From contig NZ_JAQNDK010000007.1 of assembly GCF_028368935.1 (NCBI RefSeq), positions 248,001 through 312,000 on the forward strand: a DNA stretch of 64,000 nucleotides, given 5' to 3'. The DNA comes from Sorangium aterium. GTDB taxonomy: Bacteria > Myxococcota_A > Polyangia > Polyangiales > Polyangiaceae. The notes below the pieces were generated by a model. The model saw nothing but the letters and a program-made list of their open reading frames with translations. It did no database searches and had not been told where the DNA came from. This document shows positions 35,620 through 45,133 of this stretch, piece by piece. How positions within the stretch are numbered: position 1 is the stretch's first letter; each line of letters starts with the position of its first letter. Position numbers and translations under genes: made by a program.

Positions 35620-37290
35620 TCATGCGCTGGCTGAGGCTCGGCGCTTCCGGCGCATTCTCAAGGTCCACAGCACGAGGTTGAGGAGCGCGAGGCTCGCTGC
35701 GCCTGGCCGGTGGCCGCCAGGCATACTGCACGCGCAGCCGGCTGAATCGTCGGCGCTGCTCGGACTGGTGCCACCGCCGCCCGTGCCCGAGGTTCCGCCG
35801 CCACCGACGCTCGTCGTGCCGCCGCTGGTTGCGTCGCCGCTCGTCGCTCCTCCGCTCGTGGCTCCTTCGCTAGCGCTTGCGCCGCCCGACCCCGTATCCG
35901 CGGTACCGCCGCTGCCCGCGCCGGCGCCCCCCGCTCCGCCAGCGCCGGAGGCCCCCGCGGTCTCGACCAGCCCCGCCTCGAAGCAGCCAAGATCCGGAGC
36001 GGAGCCTGCGTAGGGCAGCCCGACGTCGACGCCCTTGTCGATGGCGTCGCTGTCCGGCGCGAGGCGGAAATTCGTGAGGACGGGCAAGCTTCCGTCGGCC
36101 TGTCGCGGAGCTTCCAGCCCCATCTCGGACGGGTTTTGGAAGTCCGCGTTCGAGACCGTGACACCCCCCGCCGTCCAGGAGTTGTTCGCGTCGTCGGCGT
36201 CGTTGCGGTTCGAAAACAGCGTCCCGCCGAACGCCAGGTTGTTCCGGTAAACCCCGACGGTGATGTCCTTCCCGTTCGAATCCATCCCGAGCATGTTGAA
36301 GTCGGGGCGATTGCCGTACGAAGTGTTGTTGTAGAAGTAGAGCGTGCTCGGGTGGTGGTTCGCGTAAAACCCTGCCGCCCTGTTGAAGGCGGCGAGGCAG
36401 TTTTGCACCGTGTGCGCCGCGGGCTCGGCCGGAAATTTCGCCGGATCGGCGCCGTAGCCGCCGCCCTTGAAGCCGTTGCCGTTGCCGATGCCGGTCTGCG
36501 TCCCCGGCTTGTAGCCGTTGTACCAGGCCCACGAGTTCTCGACGAGGCAGGCTGCGCCGGAGTTGATGAAATCGTAGCCGTCGTCCGCGTTCCACCAGGC
36601 GCGGCAGCCTCGAAATACGTTGCCCGTCTCCCGGGCGCCGACGTGACAGCCGAAGCCGTCCGCGCTCTCGCCCGCGCCGTTCGACGTGAGCTCGTCGAAG
36701 TTGTCGTGCGAGTCGCAGTTGAGCACGAGGTTGTTGCTGCCGCGCTGGATGAAGATGCCGGCGCCCATGATGTGGTGGACGTCGAGCGCCTCGAAGATGT
36801 TGTTGCTCCCCTGGTTCCACACTCCCCAGGACTCGTGGTTCAGGTTGTTGTTCTGGCGAACGCCTTTGATCTCGAGCCCCTTGAGGTGAATGTAATTGCC
36901 GGACACGAGGATGCCCTTGATACGGCAGGAATCCCTGATGCCGTCGAAATCGAAGACGGGCTTCTCGCCGGGCGCGGCCCAGTACCTGATGGGATTGCCG
37001 GCGCTCCCGCTCTTGTTCAGCACCACACCGCTGATGGTCGCCGTCCCGCTCGAGCAGGTGGTGGTGCCCTCCGTGTACGCGTACGTGCCGCCCTTGAAGT
37101 AGAAGACGTCGCCGGCCATGGCCACGCTCTGCGCTTTGGCCATCGACGCGAACGGCGCGTCTTCGCTGCCGGCGTTCGCGTCGTTGCCGGCGGGCGCCGG
37201 GGCCACGTAGTAGTCCTTTGCCCAGCCGCTCGTCGCAACGAGCAGCGGAGCGCCCAGCGCAGACAGCGAGAGGAGGAGCCGCACGTTCAT
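35620..37290 (-). CDS. PL9-like beta-helix protein with MYXO-CTERM tail
   Basis: A 556-residue product from the ATG at 37290. A Sec signal (LLLSLSALGAPLLVATSGWA) precedes a PL9-type right-handed beta-helix. The expected active-site segment reads ESADGFGCHVGARETGN, so the catalytic Lys of PL9 is His here; the acidic segment WWNADDGYDF is kept. The C-terminus has a Gly/Ser/Thr linker, then a Gly-Cys-Ala-Cys motif, a hydrophobic helix and a final Arg/Lys cluster, which is a MYXO-CTERM sorting signal. It is surface-anchored; activity is uncertain given the substitution. Confidence 0.85.
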   Translation of the reverse strand: MNVRLLLSLSALGAPLLVATSGWAKDYYVAPAPAGNDANAGSEDAPFASMAKAQSVAMAGDVFYFKGGTYAYTEGTTTCSSGTATISGVVLNKSGSAGNPIRYWAAPGEKPVFDFDGIRDSCRIKGILVSGNYIHLKGLEIKGVRQNNNLNHESWGVWNQGSNNIFEALDVHHIMGAGIFIQRGSNNLVLNCDSHDNFDELTSNGAGESADGFGCHVGARETGNVFRGCRAWWNADDGYDFINSGAACLVENSWAWYNGYKPGTQTGIGNGNGFKGGGYGADPAKFPAEPAAHTVQNCLAAFNRAAGFYANHHPSTLYFYNNTSYGNRPDFNMLGMDSNGKDITVGVYRNNLAFGGTLFSNRNDADDANNSWTAGGVTVSNADFQNPSEMGLEAPRQADGSLPVLTNFRLAPDSDAIDKGVDVGLPYAGSAPDLGCFEAGLVETAGASGAGGAGGAGAGSGGTADTGSGGASASEGATSGGATSGDATSGGTTSVGGGGTSGTGGGGTSPSSADDSAGCACSMPGGHRPGAASLALLNLVLWTLRMRRKRRASASA

Positions 37291-37462
37291 CCTTGCACCA
37301 GCCCGAGGTCGTCGAGGTTGAAGCCCGCCGAAACCGTGGGAAAGCACACCGAAACGTTCTGGAGACGTCAAGCCCAAACTGCGGGACCTCCGGGTTGACA
37401 GGACCAACGTCTGTGCGATATCGGCTGCAGGTGCGCCGCTCGCGCACATGGGGAGTGGATCC

Positions 37463-37891
37463 ATGCGACGATTCGCGATCTCTCGTTGGCTGATAGCGTG
37501 CTTGGCGAGCTGTACGTCCGCGCCGCCGTCCATGCCGGGGGACGGGGTCGTCGAGGGGCCTCCGCCCCCTGCGCCGTCGTGCCCGACCCAGAAGCTCGCG
37601 TTCACCAGGGACACGGGGTGCGTGAACGATGGATCCCTGGAGTTCTGCCTGCCGTCGGGCGACGCGGCGCTCCTCGCGCGCGTGCGGGGCATCGCGCCCA
37701 CGATCCGGGCCGGCTCGTCGGGCGGGCGCGCCAGGTGCGATGTGTCGAAAGAGACCCTGTACTTCTTCCCCACGGGAGACGCCGAGTGCACCGCGCGCCA
37801 TGGCGCGCTCGAGGACGCGGCATGGGACCAGGTCTGTCGTATCGCCGCGCTGCCCGAGGTGCGGGAGATCGTGCCGACGTGGTACGAGTGA
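37463..37891 (+). CDS. Small lipoprotein of unknown function
   Basis: A 142-residue product from the ATG at 37463; an ATG at 37448 is also possible. The signal peptide ends in LASC (lipobox), followed by a Pro-rich linker and a compact domain with four spaced cysteines. The family is not recognised. It is divergent from the second PL9-like gene (172 bp between starts). Confidence 0.6.
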   Translation: MRRFAISRWLIACLASCTSAPPSMPGDGVVEGPPPPAPSCPTQKLAFTRDTGCVNDGSLEFCLPSGDAALLARVRGIAPTIRAGSSGGRARCDVSKETLYFFPTGDAECTARHGALEDAAWDQVCRIAALPEVREIVPTWYE

Positions 37892-38244
37892 GCGCGGGCG
37901 GGCGCTCCTGCGTTGGCTCGCCGGCCGAGCGGCCCGGCCGCGCCGATTCTTGGTAGAACCACGCCGCGGAGAGGGCCGTCCGCCATCGCCTGGGCGTGCG
38001 GGGGGTGAGCAACCCGATCACGGGAGCGCGAGACCGGCCGCTCTGGGGTCACTTGACACCGCTCGGGGACGGCACCTTGTTCGCCGTGGTCCGACCCCTG
38101 CCGTGCCCCCCCCCGGCTCATGCGCTCTCGGCGGAGCGCGTGGCGCTCGCTGCGGCGGGCAGGCGCGCCGGTGAGGCGCTGGGCTTCCATTCACGGTTCA
38201 CGATGACGGCGAAACTCCAGCTCCGGGAAGAGGAGGGTACACAC
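37892..38244. other. Intergenic region upstream of the HdeD-like gene
   Basis: No gene supported. The frame upstream of the HdeD-like start is open from 37996 but low-complexity. The strong GAGGAGGG at about 38230-38237 belongs to the ATG at 38245. An isolated TTGACA at 38053-38058 has no clear -10 partner. Confidence 0.4.
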
Positions 38245-38844
38245 ATGGCTGATCGCTGGGAGGACCCTGTTCACACGACGAGCTTCGGGTTGCAACTGGT
38301 CGAGCCCCATACCTTGCGGGAGAACCGCGGCTCGTTCATCGGGCTCGGCATTGCCCTTCTGGTGCTTGGTGCTCTCGCGATCCTCATGCCCGTGATCGCC
38401 TCGCTGGTCACGGCGGTCGCCATCGGGGGCGTGCTCGTGGCGAGCGGCCTCTTTCAGGGCGTCCACGCCGTCCAGCACCGGCGATGGGCCAACTCCGCCT
38501 GGTCGCTCGCGGGCGCCCTGATCCAGCTCGCCGCGGGCGTCCTGATCGTGGCCTTCCCGGTGACGGGCACGGTCACGCTGACCTTGATCCTCGCGGCGTT
38601 CTTCTTCGCGGAAGGCTTCCTCAAGATCGTCCGCGCGCTCCAGCACCGCGAGATGCCCAGCTGGGGTTGGCTCCTGTTCGACGGGCTGCTCGCGCTGGCG
38701 CTCGGGGTCCTGATCTGGTGGCGCTGGCCGAGCACCGCGGCGTGGGCGATCGGGCTGCTCGTCGGCGTCAACGTCCTCGTCAGCGGCATGTCGATGCTGC
38801 TGATCGGGTCCAGCGCGCGACAGCGGCCGGTGGCCAGCATGTGA
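38245..38844 (+). CDS. HdeD family (DUF308) membrane protein
   Basis: A 199-residue protein; the ATG at 38245 is fixed by GAGGAGGG 8 nt upstream. Six hydrophobic helices in three repeated pairs, each with the Gly-rich, small-residue pattern of the DUF308/HdeD family (SFIGLGIALLVLGALAILMP; AGALIQLAAGVLIVAF; FDGLLALALGVLIWW). HdeD is linked to acid resistance in enterobacteria; the biochemical role is unknown, and acid resistance should not be assumed here. Confidence 0.85.
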   Translation: MADRWEDPVHTTSFGLQLVEPHTLRENRGSFIGLGIALLVLGALAILMPVIASLVTAVAIGGVLVASGLFQGVHAVQHRRWANSAWSLAGALIQLAAGVLIVAFPVTGTVTLTLILAAFFFAEGFLKIVRALQHREMPSWGWLLFDGLLALALGVLIWWRWPSTAAWAIGLLVGVNVLVSGMSMLLIGSSARQRPVASM

Positions 38845-38884
38845 CAGGCGCCCCGGGCCGGAGACCGCGCGTGACGCTCGTCCC

Positions 38885-39700
38885 TCACTGGCCACCACCG
38901 CTCGTGGCGAGCAGCCAGGTCTCGACGGCGTGCGCGAAGCCCTCGTCGGCGTTCGACAGCGTGATGAAGTCGGCTTGTCGCTGCACGACGGCGCGCGCCT
39001 GCCCCATGGCGATGCTGAGCCCGCACTCCCGGAACATGAGCACATGGTCGGGCAGCTCGCCGATCGTGGCCATGGCTGCGCCGGGGACGCCGAGGCGCGC
39101 CGAGAGGGCCCTCGCGACCTCTCCGGAGTTGGCCCGAGGGTGCATCACCTCGATGCAATGAGGCACGGGGCGTGATGCCGAGAAGAACGCGCAGGCCCCC
39201 CGGAGGTCCGACTCGCCGCGCTCCAGCACCTCGGCGTCGTCGCTGACGCCGACGATCTTGACCGCGCTGTCCACGACGCCTTCCCAGCGCTCGACGACCC
39301 TGGGGAAACACTGCACGACCGCCTGCTCGCGCGCGACGTGCGGCGCGTCGGCGCGGCGCACCAGCCAGTCGTCACCCTGGTAGACCCAGACCGCGGCGCC
39401 GTGTCGCTCCAGGGTCGCGATGACGACCGCGGCCGCGCCGTTGTCCATCGGGTGCTGCTCGATCAGGGAGAGATCCGGCCGCACCAGCATGGCGCCGCCG
39501 AACGCGGCGACGGGGGTCGCGATCCCCAGCCGCCCGAGCAGGCCGCGCAGGCCGCGCGGCGAGCGCCTGCTCATCAGCGCGAGGTCGACGCCGGCGTCGC
39601 GGAGCCGACTCACCGCCTGCTCCGCCCTGGGGGTGAGCGCGCCCTCGGGCGTGAGGAGCGCGCCGTCCACGTCGGCGAGCAGCACGCGAATCCCGGTCAT
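38885..39700 (-). CDS. HAD-superfamily (Cof-type) phosphatase-like protein
   Basis: A 271-residue product from the ATG at 39700, which overlaps the zwf stop by 4 nt (ATGA). Motif I is intact ([11 protein letters not shown], DxD), but motif IV reads [12 protein letters not shown] where active Cof-type phosphatases have GDxxND, so a metal ligand is altered. Co-translation with glucose-6-phosphate dehydrogenase suggests a sugar-phosphate substrate or a regulatory role. Confidence 0.8.
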   Translation of the reverse strand: MTGIRVLLADVDGALLTPEGALTPRAEQAVSRLRDAGVDLALMSRRSPRGLRGLLGRLGIATPVAAFGGAMLVRPDLSLIEQHPMDNGAAAVVIATLERHGAAVWVYQGDDWLVRRADAPHVAREQAVVQCFPRVVERWEGVVDSAVKIVGVSDDAEVLERGESDLRGACAFFSASRPVPHCIEVMHPRANSGEVARALSARLGVPGAAMATIGELPDHVLMFRECGLSIAMGQARAVVQRQADFITLSNADEGFAHAVETWLLATSGGGQ

Positions 39701-41091
39701 GCGGCTCTCCTCGCCAGCGGGGTGGCCACGGTCGGTGTACGCCACCCGCCGAGGTCGGCGACGAGGCGGTCGGCCTCGGCTGGGCCCCAGCTGCCCGGCT
39801 CATAGGGCGAGAGCGGAGTCGCCTGGTCCAGGACCGGATCGACAACGGCCCATTGCGCCTCCACTTCGGCCTGGCTCGCGAACAGGGTCGGATCGCCTGC
39901 GAGCGCATCGCCGAGGAGCCGCTCGTAGGGCGCCAGCGCCTCGGACAGGTCGCTTGTCACGAGCAGCTCGGTCGCCTGTCCGGCCATCAGCTCGCCGGGC
40001 GCCTTGATCCGCACGCCGACAGCGAGCTCCGGCGCCGGAGCGAGCCGGATGCGCACGTAGTCTGGAGCCCCGCGCCCGACGTCCTCGAACACGGCGTGCG
40101 GAGGCCGTCGCAGCAGGACGAGCACCTCGGTCGCCGTGACGGCGAGGCGCTTGCCAGCGCGGATGCAGAACGGCACGCCCGCCCAGCGCCATGTGTGGAT
40201 GCGGAGCCGCGCGGCGCAGAACGTCTCGACCTGCGACCCCGGCGCGACGCCCGGCTCGCCGCGGTACCCGTTGTATTGACCGCGGACGACGTGCGCCGGA
40301 TCGAGCGGCGTGATGGCCCGCAGCAGCCGGACGCGCTCCGCACGCACGGCGTCGGCGTCGCCGGACGGGGGTGGATCCATGGCGAGGCACGCGAGCACCT
40401 GCAGGAGATGGTTTTGCAGGACGTCACGGATGCACCCGGTCGCGTCGTAGAACCGGCCGCGGCCCTCGATGCCGAACCTCTCGGCCATGGTGATCTGGAC
40501 GCTCTCGACATGGTGGGAGTTCCAGACCGGCTCGAGCAGCGCGTTCGCGAAGCGAAAATAAACGATGTTCTGGACCGGCTCTTTGCCGAGGAAGTGGTCG
40601 ATCCGGTAGATCTCCTCTTCCGGAAAGACGCTCGCGAGCGTGCGGTAGAGCGCGCGAGCGGACTCCAGATCCTGGCCGAACGGCTTCTCGACGACGAGCC
40701 GCCCTCGCCGCACGCACCCGGAGCGATCGAGCGCCTTGACGACCTCTTCGAACAGGGCGGGCGGCACGGCCATGTAGTGGAGCGGCCGCTGGGCGGTGCC
40801 GAGCCGCTCGCGGAGGCGGTGGAACGTCGCCGGATCGGCGTAATCCCCGCTCACGTACGAGAGCCGCGCGCACAGCTCGCGATGGACGCCGGCCTCGAAC
40901 ACGCCCGCCCGCTCGAGGCTCTCGCGGACGCGGGCGTAGAGCTGCTCGATGCTCCACGGGCTCTTGGCCACGCCGATGATGGGCACGTCCAGCTTGTGGC
41001 GGCGGATCAGCCCGGCCAGCGCCGGGAAGATCTTCTTGAAGGCCAGGTCGCCCGTCGCTCCGAAGAGAACGAGCGCGTCGGCGGCCTTCAT
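39697..41091 (-). CDS. zwf: Glucose-6-phosphate 1-dehydrogenase
   Basis: A 464-residue protein matching the family throughout: the N-terminal NADP-binding fold [19 protein letters not shown], the active-site [13 protein letters not shown] near residue 170, and the C-terminal beta-sandwich ([10 protein letters not shown]). It oxidises glucose-6-phosphate to 6-phosphogluconolactone, the first step of the oxidative pentose phosphate pathway, and supplies NADPH. Translationally coupled to the HAD-like gene through a 4-nt overlap. Confidence 0.95.
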   Translation of the reverse strand: MKAADALVLFGATGDLAFKKIFPALAGLIRRHKLDVPIIGVAKSPWSIEQLYARVRESLERAGVFEAGVHRELCARLSYVSGDYADPATFHRLRERLGTAQRPLHYMAVPPALFEEVVKALDRSGCVRRGRLVVEKPFGQDLESARALYRTLASVFPEEEIYRIDHFLGKEPVQNIVYFRFANALLEPVWNSHHVESVQITMAERFGIEGRGRFYDATGCIRDVLQNHLLQVLACLAMDPPPSGDADAVRAERVRLLRAITPLDPAHVVRGQYNGYRGEPGVAPGSQVETFCAARLRIHTWRWAGVPFCIRAGKRLAVTATEVLVLLRRPPHAVFEDVGRGAPDYVRIRLAPAPELAVGVRIKAPGELMAGQATELLVTSDLSEALAPYERLLGDALAGDPTLFASQAEVEAQWAVVDPVLDQATPLSPYEPGSWGPAEADRLVADLGGWRTPTVATPLARRAA

Positions 41092-41368
41092 GCCGTCTGC
41101 TCGGCGGCGCCGAACCTCGCGCGCCGCATGCCCGAACTCCCCTGGCCTTTACCTTCCATCCATCCAGTGCGCATGCGCTCGGCTCCTCTCGTCATGGCCC
41201 TGGAGGCCCCGGTCCCGCTCCGGCATCGCGTGTGCCACGCTCGATCGGTACGAGCGCGCCTTGCCGAACGCGGTAGCGGGAGGCTCGCCGGGGCTCCTGC
41301 CGCCGCGGTCCTGAGCGCAGCTCCGCACCACGCCTGTGCAGCCTGCGCATGCGGCGGGTCCGAGCGGC

Positions 41369-43024
41369 TCACCGAGCGCGGGCGCGCTTTTGCGCCATGC
41401 CTTGGAGCCTCTTCACGAGCTCGACAGCCTCGTCCTCGCGGCCGAGATCGTGCAATGCCCTGGCTCGAATGAGGAGCGACTCGGGGAGCGCGTCCTTGCG
41501 GCTGGTCTCGGGCTCGAGCAGGCGGGCCGCTTCTGCCGGGTCACCGCTGCGAAGCGCGACGGTCGCTAGGTTGTGGGTGATCTGGCGCTTCTCCCGATCG
41601 TCGCCGGAGCGATCGAGCGCGGACGTCCACGCAGCGCGAGCGTCGGCCCACCGCTCTTGAGCGAAGCGCACAGCGCCGAGGTTCTGGAGCGCCGCGAGCT
41701 CATCGGCGTACGAGAGATGGTCGGCGTCGGGCGCCGCGGCTCGCTCGTACCGCGACGCGGCCGCCTCCCAGTCGCGGGCGTCCCGAGCCACCTCGCCGAG
41801 GAAGAACTGCCCCTCGCGGCACGCGGGCTCGCGGCTCACCTCCGGCGCCCAGAGGCGCTCATCGCTCGCATACCTTCGTCCTTCGCGCAGCGAGAGCGCC
41901 GTGAACGGCACGCCGAGGACAAGGACCAGCGCCCACAGGCGCCGGCCGTGGCGGTCGGCTGCGTGGGCGAGGAGCATCGCGCCGAACGCAAGCGGCACAT
42001 AGAGGTAATGGGGCGACCACCAGCGCATGATCGGCACGAGCTGCAGCGACGGCAGGAGAGAGAGCGCGAAGAGCCATGCAACGCCCCGCCGTCGTGACGC
42101 GAGCAGGGTGACGCCACCGAGCACGGCGGCGCCGAAGAGGGCCGAAAGGCTCGCCGTGCGGGTGATCCGGAACGCATCGCAGATGCTCTGGTCGAGCGGC
42201 ACGACCAGCGCCAGGGCGCTCTTCCCGAGCGCAGCGAGCCTCGTGCCGACGCTCTCGTCGAGCGGCAGCGCGGGATGCTGGGCCCGGAAGCGGGGCGCGT
42301 ACAGCAGGCGGAGGCCGGTCGCGGCCGCGAACGCGGCGCCTTCCGCTGCGAGCAGGCGCAGGCGCGTCGCGCCGTCAGCGGAGGATGCCTGTGGGCGCGG
42401 CCCGGCGTGCAGGGCGGCTCCCCCATGCGCCGGGGAGCCGCCCTCCCGACGTCGTTCAGCGGAGAGCGCCAGGACGAACAGCGGACCAAGCAGCCACGCC
42501 GTCTCCTTCGTGAGCGCGCCGGCGAAGAGCGCCGCGGCTGCGAGAGCGGGCTTTTGCGCCTGGTGCGCGGCGACGAGCGCAAGGAGGAAGACCGCTATCA
42601 TCGCCTCCGAGCGGAACGCGATCGCGGAAGCGACCAGGGATGTCGTCGGATGCACCGCGAAGAGCAGCCCGGCCGCCAGCGCCGCGCGGGGCGAGAGGCC
42701 GAGGGCCCGCGCCGCCACGGTGGTCATGACCGACGCGAGCGCGTGCCAGCCGAGCGTGACCGCGTGGAAGAAGCCGGGCGTCTTCGACACGGCCGCGTCG
42801 ATGGAGAGCGACAGCGCCATGAGCGGCCGGTAGAAGCTGGTATCCGCGAAGCCCCGGGTGAACAGCCCGAGCCAGCCGGAGGGCGCCGCGAGCGCGCGCC
42901 CCTCCCGGAGGTGCGCGTGATCGAGCCAGACGTAGCCGCCGCCGAGGGCCGTCGCGTGGGAAGCGGCGGCCAGCGCGGCGACGGCCATGAGCCCGCGGCG
43001 GCCGGGGGAGAGCTCGCGCAACAT
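41369..43024 (-). CDS. Polytopic membrane protein with C-terminal TPRs (protein O-mannosyltransferase-like)
   Basis: A 551-residue protein with about nine to ten transmembrane helices in the first 390 residues. A loop (LDHAHLREGRALAAPSGW) and the FADTSFYRPLMALSLSID segment resemble the PMT/DUF1736 glycosyltransferase group. Three TPR-like repeats make up the C-terminal 150 residues. This layout is common in myxobacteria and planctomycetes. A role in transferring sugars to exported proteins is possible but not shown. Confidence 0.75.
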   Translation of the reverse strand: MLRELSPGRRGLMAVAALAAASHATALGGGYVWLDHAHLREGRALAAPSGWLGLFTRGFADTSFYRPLMALSLSIDAAVSKTPGFFHAVTLGWHALASVMTTVAARALGLSPRAALAAGLLFAVHPTTSLVASAIAFRSEAMIAVFLLALVAAHQAQKPALAAAALFAGALTKETAWLLGPLFVLALSAERRREGGSPAHGGAALHAGPRPQASSADGATRLRLLAAEGAAFAAATGLRLLYAPRFRAQHPALPLDESVGTRLAALGKSALALVVPLDQSICDAFRITRTASLSALFGAAVLGGVTLLASRRRGVAWLFALSLLPSLQLVPIMRWWSPHYLYVPLAFGAMLLAHAADRHGRRLWALVLVLGVPFTALSLREGRRYASDERLWAPEVSREPACREGQFFLGEVARDARDWEAAASRYERAAAPDADHLSYADELAALQNLGAVRFAQERWADARAAWTSALDRSGDDREKRQITHNLATVALRSGDPAEAARLLEPETSRKDALPESLLIRARALHDLGREDEAVELVKRLQGMAQKRARAR

Positions 43025-43061
43025 GCACCCCTGCTACGATCGCGAGAGTCGCCTGGAACGC

Positions 43062-44186
43062 TCAGTCATGGGTGATCGAGAACGTCTCGGCGGTCGTCCC
43101 GCTGATCGTCTTGAAGTAACCCGTGGCCGCCTTGGGGTTGCCGCCGACGTTGAAGGTGATGAACTGAGCACCGTAGTTCGCGCTCTGGTTCGAGGTGTAG
43201 ATGAACCCCCACGTGTTGCTGCACCCGTACGGAAACGTCGTCGGTGTGCAGCGCGTCTGGGTGCGGATGCTGTTCCCGCCGAGGCCGGCGACCGTCACGA
43301 ACGTCCGCCCGTTCGTTCCATCTCCTCCGACGCAGAGGACCCCTGCGCCGTTGCACGTGGGGTCGACTGTCTGCGAGGTCATGTTGGTGAGCGTCCTCGT
43401 CCGCTCGTAGCTGTGCTCGTGTCCCGTCTGGATGATCGCGCCCTGCTTCCGGCACGTCTCGTAGACGTCCCAGCCCATCTCGTCGCCCTTCCCGCCCACC
43501 TGCATGGCCGCCTGATTCTGGTGCCACTGGCAGATCTTCCAGATGTGCGTGTCCGTGTCGAGGAACGGCGTGATGTGCGTCGCCCCGTTATCGCCCTTCT
43601 TGGCGGTCACGAGCACGAGGCCGCGGAAGGTGGTCTTGTAGTTGGCGTCGTGCGCGCCGGCGACCCGGGTCGCGCCGCCGAGGTGATTCGCCGCCTTGGG
43701 CAGATAGCCGCTCCAGGAGGAGTCATCGTGGTTGCCGCGGGAGATGAACACGGGGAACGTCGTGCCGAGGACCGACTCGACCTGGTTCCACCACGTGGTC
43801 GGGTTGGCGGAGTACGACATGTCGCCGTTGACGACGACCGCCGCCGCGCCCTCGCTGAGCACGAGGTTCAGCACGCTCGTGAAGCTGCTCCCCGTGCCCG
43901 TGTCCCCGATGAAGGCGATCTTGAGGTTCGGATCCGTCGAGACCGTTCCGTTGAGCGCGGCCGAGGTCGTCTCGCTCGGCTCGAGGGCGCCTTCCTCCTC
44001 CTGCCCGTCGTAAACCCCCTGCGGATCGTCGTTCGCGCGCTCGTCGCCGCCCGCGCCGGCGCACGCCGAAACCCCGGTCCCCATGGACAGCGCCAGCACG
44101 ATGACGCTGACCGCGAGGCCGAACATCCGCGCGAGGGGAGCCTTACGAGGCTCCTTCTGCTGATCCCTATCTCCTTGTGTCTCCAT
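43062..44186 (-). CDS. Exported calcineurin-like metallophosphoesterase
   Basis: A 374-residue product from the ATG at 44186 (GGAAGGA upstream). A lipoprotein-type signal ends in GVSAC. The five metal-binding blocks are present: IAFIGDTGTG, VVNGDMSY, SRGNHDD, a mid-domain histidine and TGHEHSYERT. The family hydrolyses phosphomonoesters or diesters with two metal ions. The GHEHSYER block resembles purple-acid-phosphatase-like enzymes. The natural substrate is unknown; it acts outside the cytoplasm. Confidence 0.88.
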   Translation of the reverse strand: METQGDRDQQKEPRKAPLARMFGLAVSVIVLALSMGTGVSACAGAGGDERANDDPQGVYDGQEEEGALEPSETTSAALNGTVSTDPNLKIAFIGDTGTGSSFTSVLNLVLSEGAAAVVVNGDMSYSANPTTWWNQVESVLGTTFPVFISRGNHDDSSWSGYLPKAANHLGGATRVAGAHDANYKTTFRGLVLVTAKKGDNGATHITPFLDTDTHIWKICQWHQNQAAMQVGGKGDEMGWDVYETCRKQGAIIQTGHEHSYERTRTLTNMTSQTVDPTCNGAGVLCVGGDGTNGRTFVTVAGLGGNSIRTQTRCTPTTFPYGCSNTWGFIYTSNQSANYGAQFITFNVGGNPKAATGYFKTISGTTAETFSITHD

Positions 44187-44524
44187 GGAATACGTTCCTT
44201 CCCCACCAGGCGCACGGCGCTCCGCGCTCACGGCGTTCCCGTCAAGATCGAGAGATCTATCCCCTGGATGGAAAATCTACCCTATTGCAAGGGCTCTTGT
44301 TTTTGTGATGGAGATTTTGTTGCGCTATCGTTGCATAGGAATTCAAATTGGTCGACGAGCACGACGTCGGGGCCAGATCATCGCCGAAGTACAGCAGCTC
44401 AGCTCGTCACTCAATCTCCACACCGCTGCCCTCGTCGCTGCCGGTAGAAGAGCCTGTCGACTCGAACCTCTCCTCGTTGACAGGCTCGACGCGGTAGATC
44501 TGCGGGCGGACAGGAGAACCTGAT
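44187..44524. other. AT-rich divergent intergenic region
   Basis: No gene. About 44275-44360 is clearly AT-richer than the rest of the window and probably carries promoters for the flanking divergent genes. A perfect 9-bp inverted repeat, GAGCCTGTC (44450-44458) with GACAGGCTC (44479-44487), lies 37 nt before the next start and could be an operator or an mRNA leader hairpin. Confidence 0.5.
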
Positions 44525-45133
44525 ATGAATCTGTCCATGTGCATGGATGTGGCCCGAGGGCTCCTGTGGTTGAGCTCTGCGCTGGCGCTCGCCGGATGTG
44601 GAGCCGATGACGCCGGAGGCGGACCGAGCCCCGCAGAGGCGGCGCTGTGCAGCGGGACGATCTGCGCCGAAGACGAGTTCTGTTACTATCCGCCGGGGGC
44701 ATGTGGAGGGAAGGACGGAGCATGCCTGTTGCGACCGACGACGTGTCAGAGCGACACGCAGGTCTGCGCCTGCGACGGTCGCGCCTACGCGAGCGCCTGC
44801 GAGGCGGAGCGGGCAGGGCAGAGCATCGGCGCGGCCGAGACGTGCGCCCCTGCGGCCGCGCCTCCAGGGACCTTCGCCTGCGGCAGCTACTTCTGCAGAT
44901 CGGCCGATCAGTACTGCGAGATCCTCGACGAGCCCCACGAAGAGCCGTTCAAGCCGCCGCCGCAGCTCTTCTGTCACACGATCCCTGTCCCCTGCATGCC
45001 GGAGCCCTCGTGCGACTGCGTCGGCGATGCCGCCGAATCCATGAGCGTGGGAAACTGCTACAGCCCGCCGGTCTGCACGCAGGACGCGGGGAAGCTCACC
45101 ATCGAGTGCAACGCCGAGGTGTATGACCCGTGA
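44525..45133 (+). CDS. Cysteine-rich lipoprotein with Kazal-like domain
   Basis: A 202-residue protein with AGGAGA upstream and a lipobox (LALAGC near residue 25). The segment QVCACDGRAYASACEAERAG (about 79-98) matches the core of a Kazal-type module (VCGxDGxTYxNxC). Many other cysteines suggest disulphides. Kazal domains often inhibit serine proteases; that role here is inference. The next gene overlaps its end by 11 nt, so the two are probably co-translated. Confidence 0.75.
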   Translation: MNLSMCMDVARGLLWLSSALALAGCGADDAGGGPSPAEAALCSGTICAEDEFCYYPPGACGGKDGACLLRPTTCQSDTQVCACDGRAYASACEAERAGQSIGAAETCAPAAAPPGTFACGSYFCRSADQYCEILDEPHEEPFKPPPQLFCHTIPVPCMPEPSCDCVGDAAESMSVGNCYSPPVCTQDAGKLTIECNAEVYDP

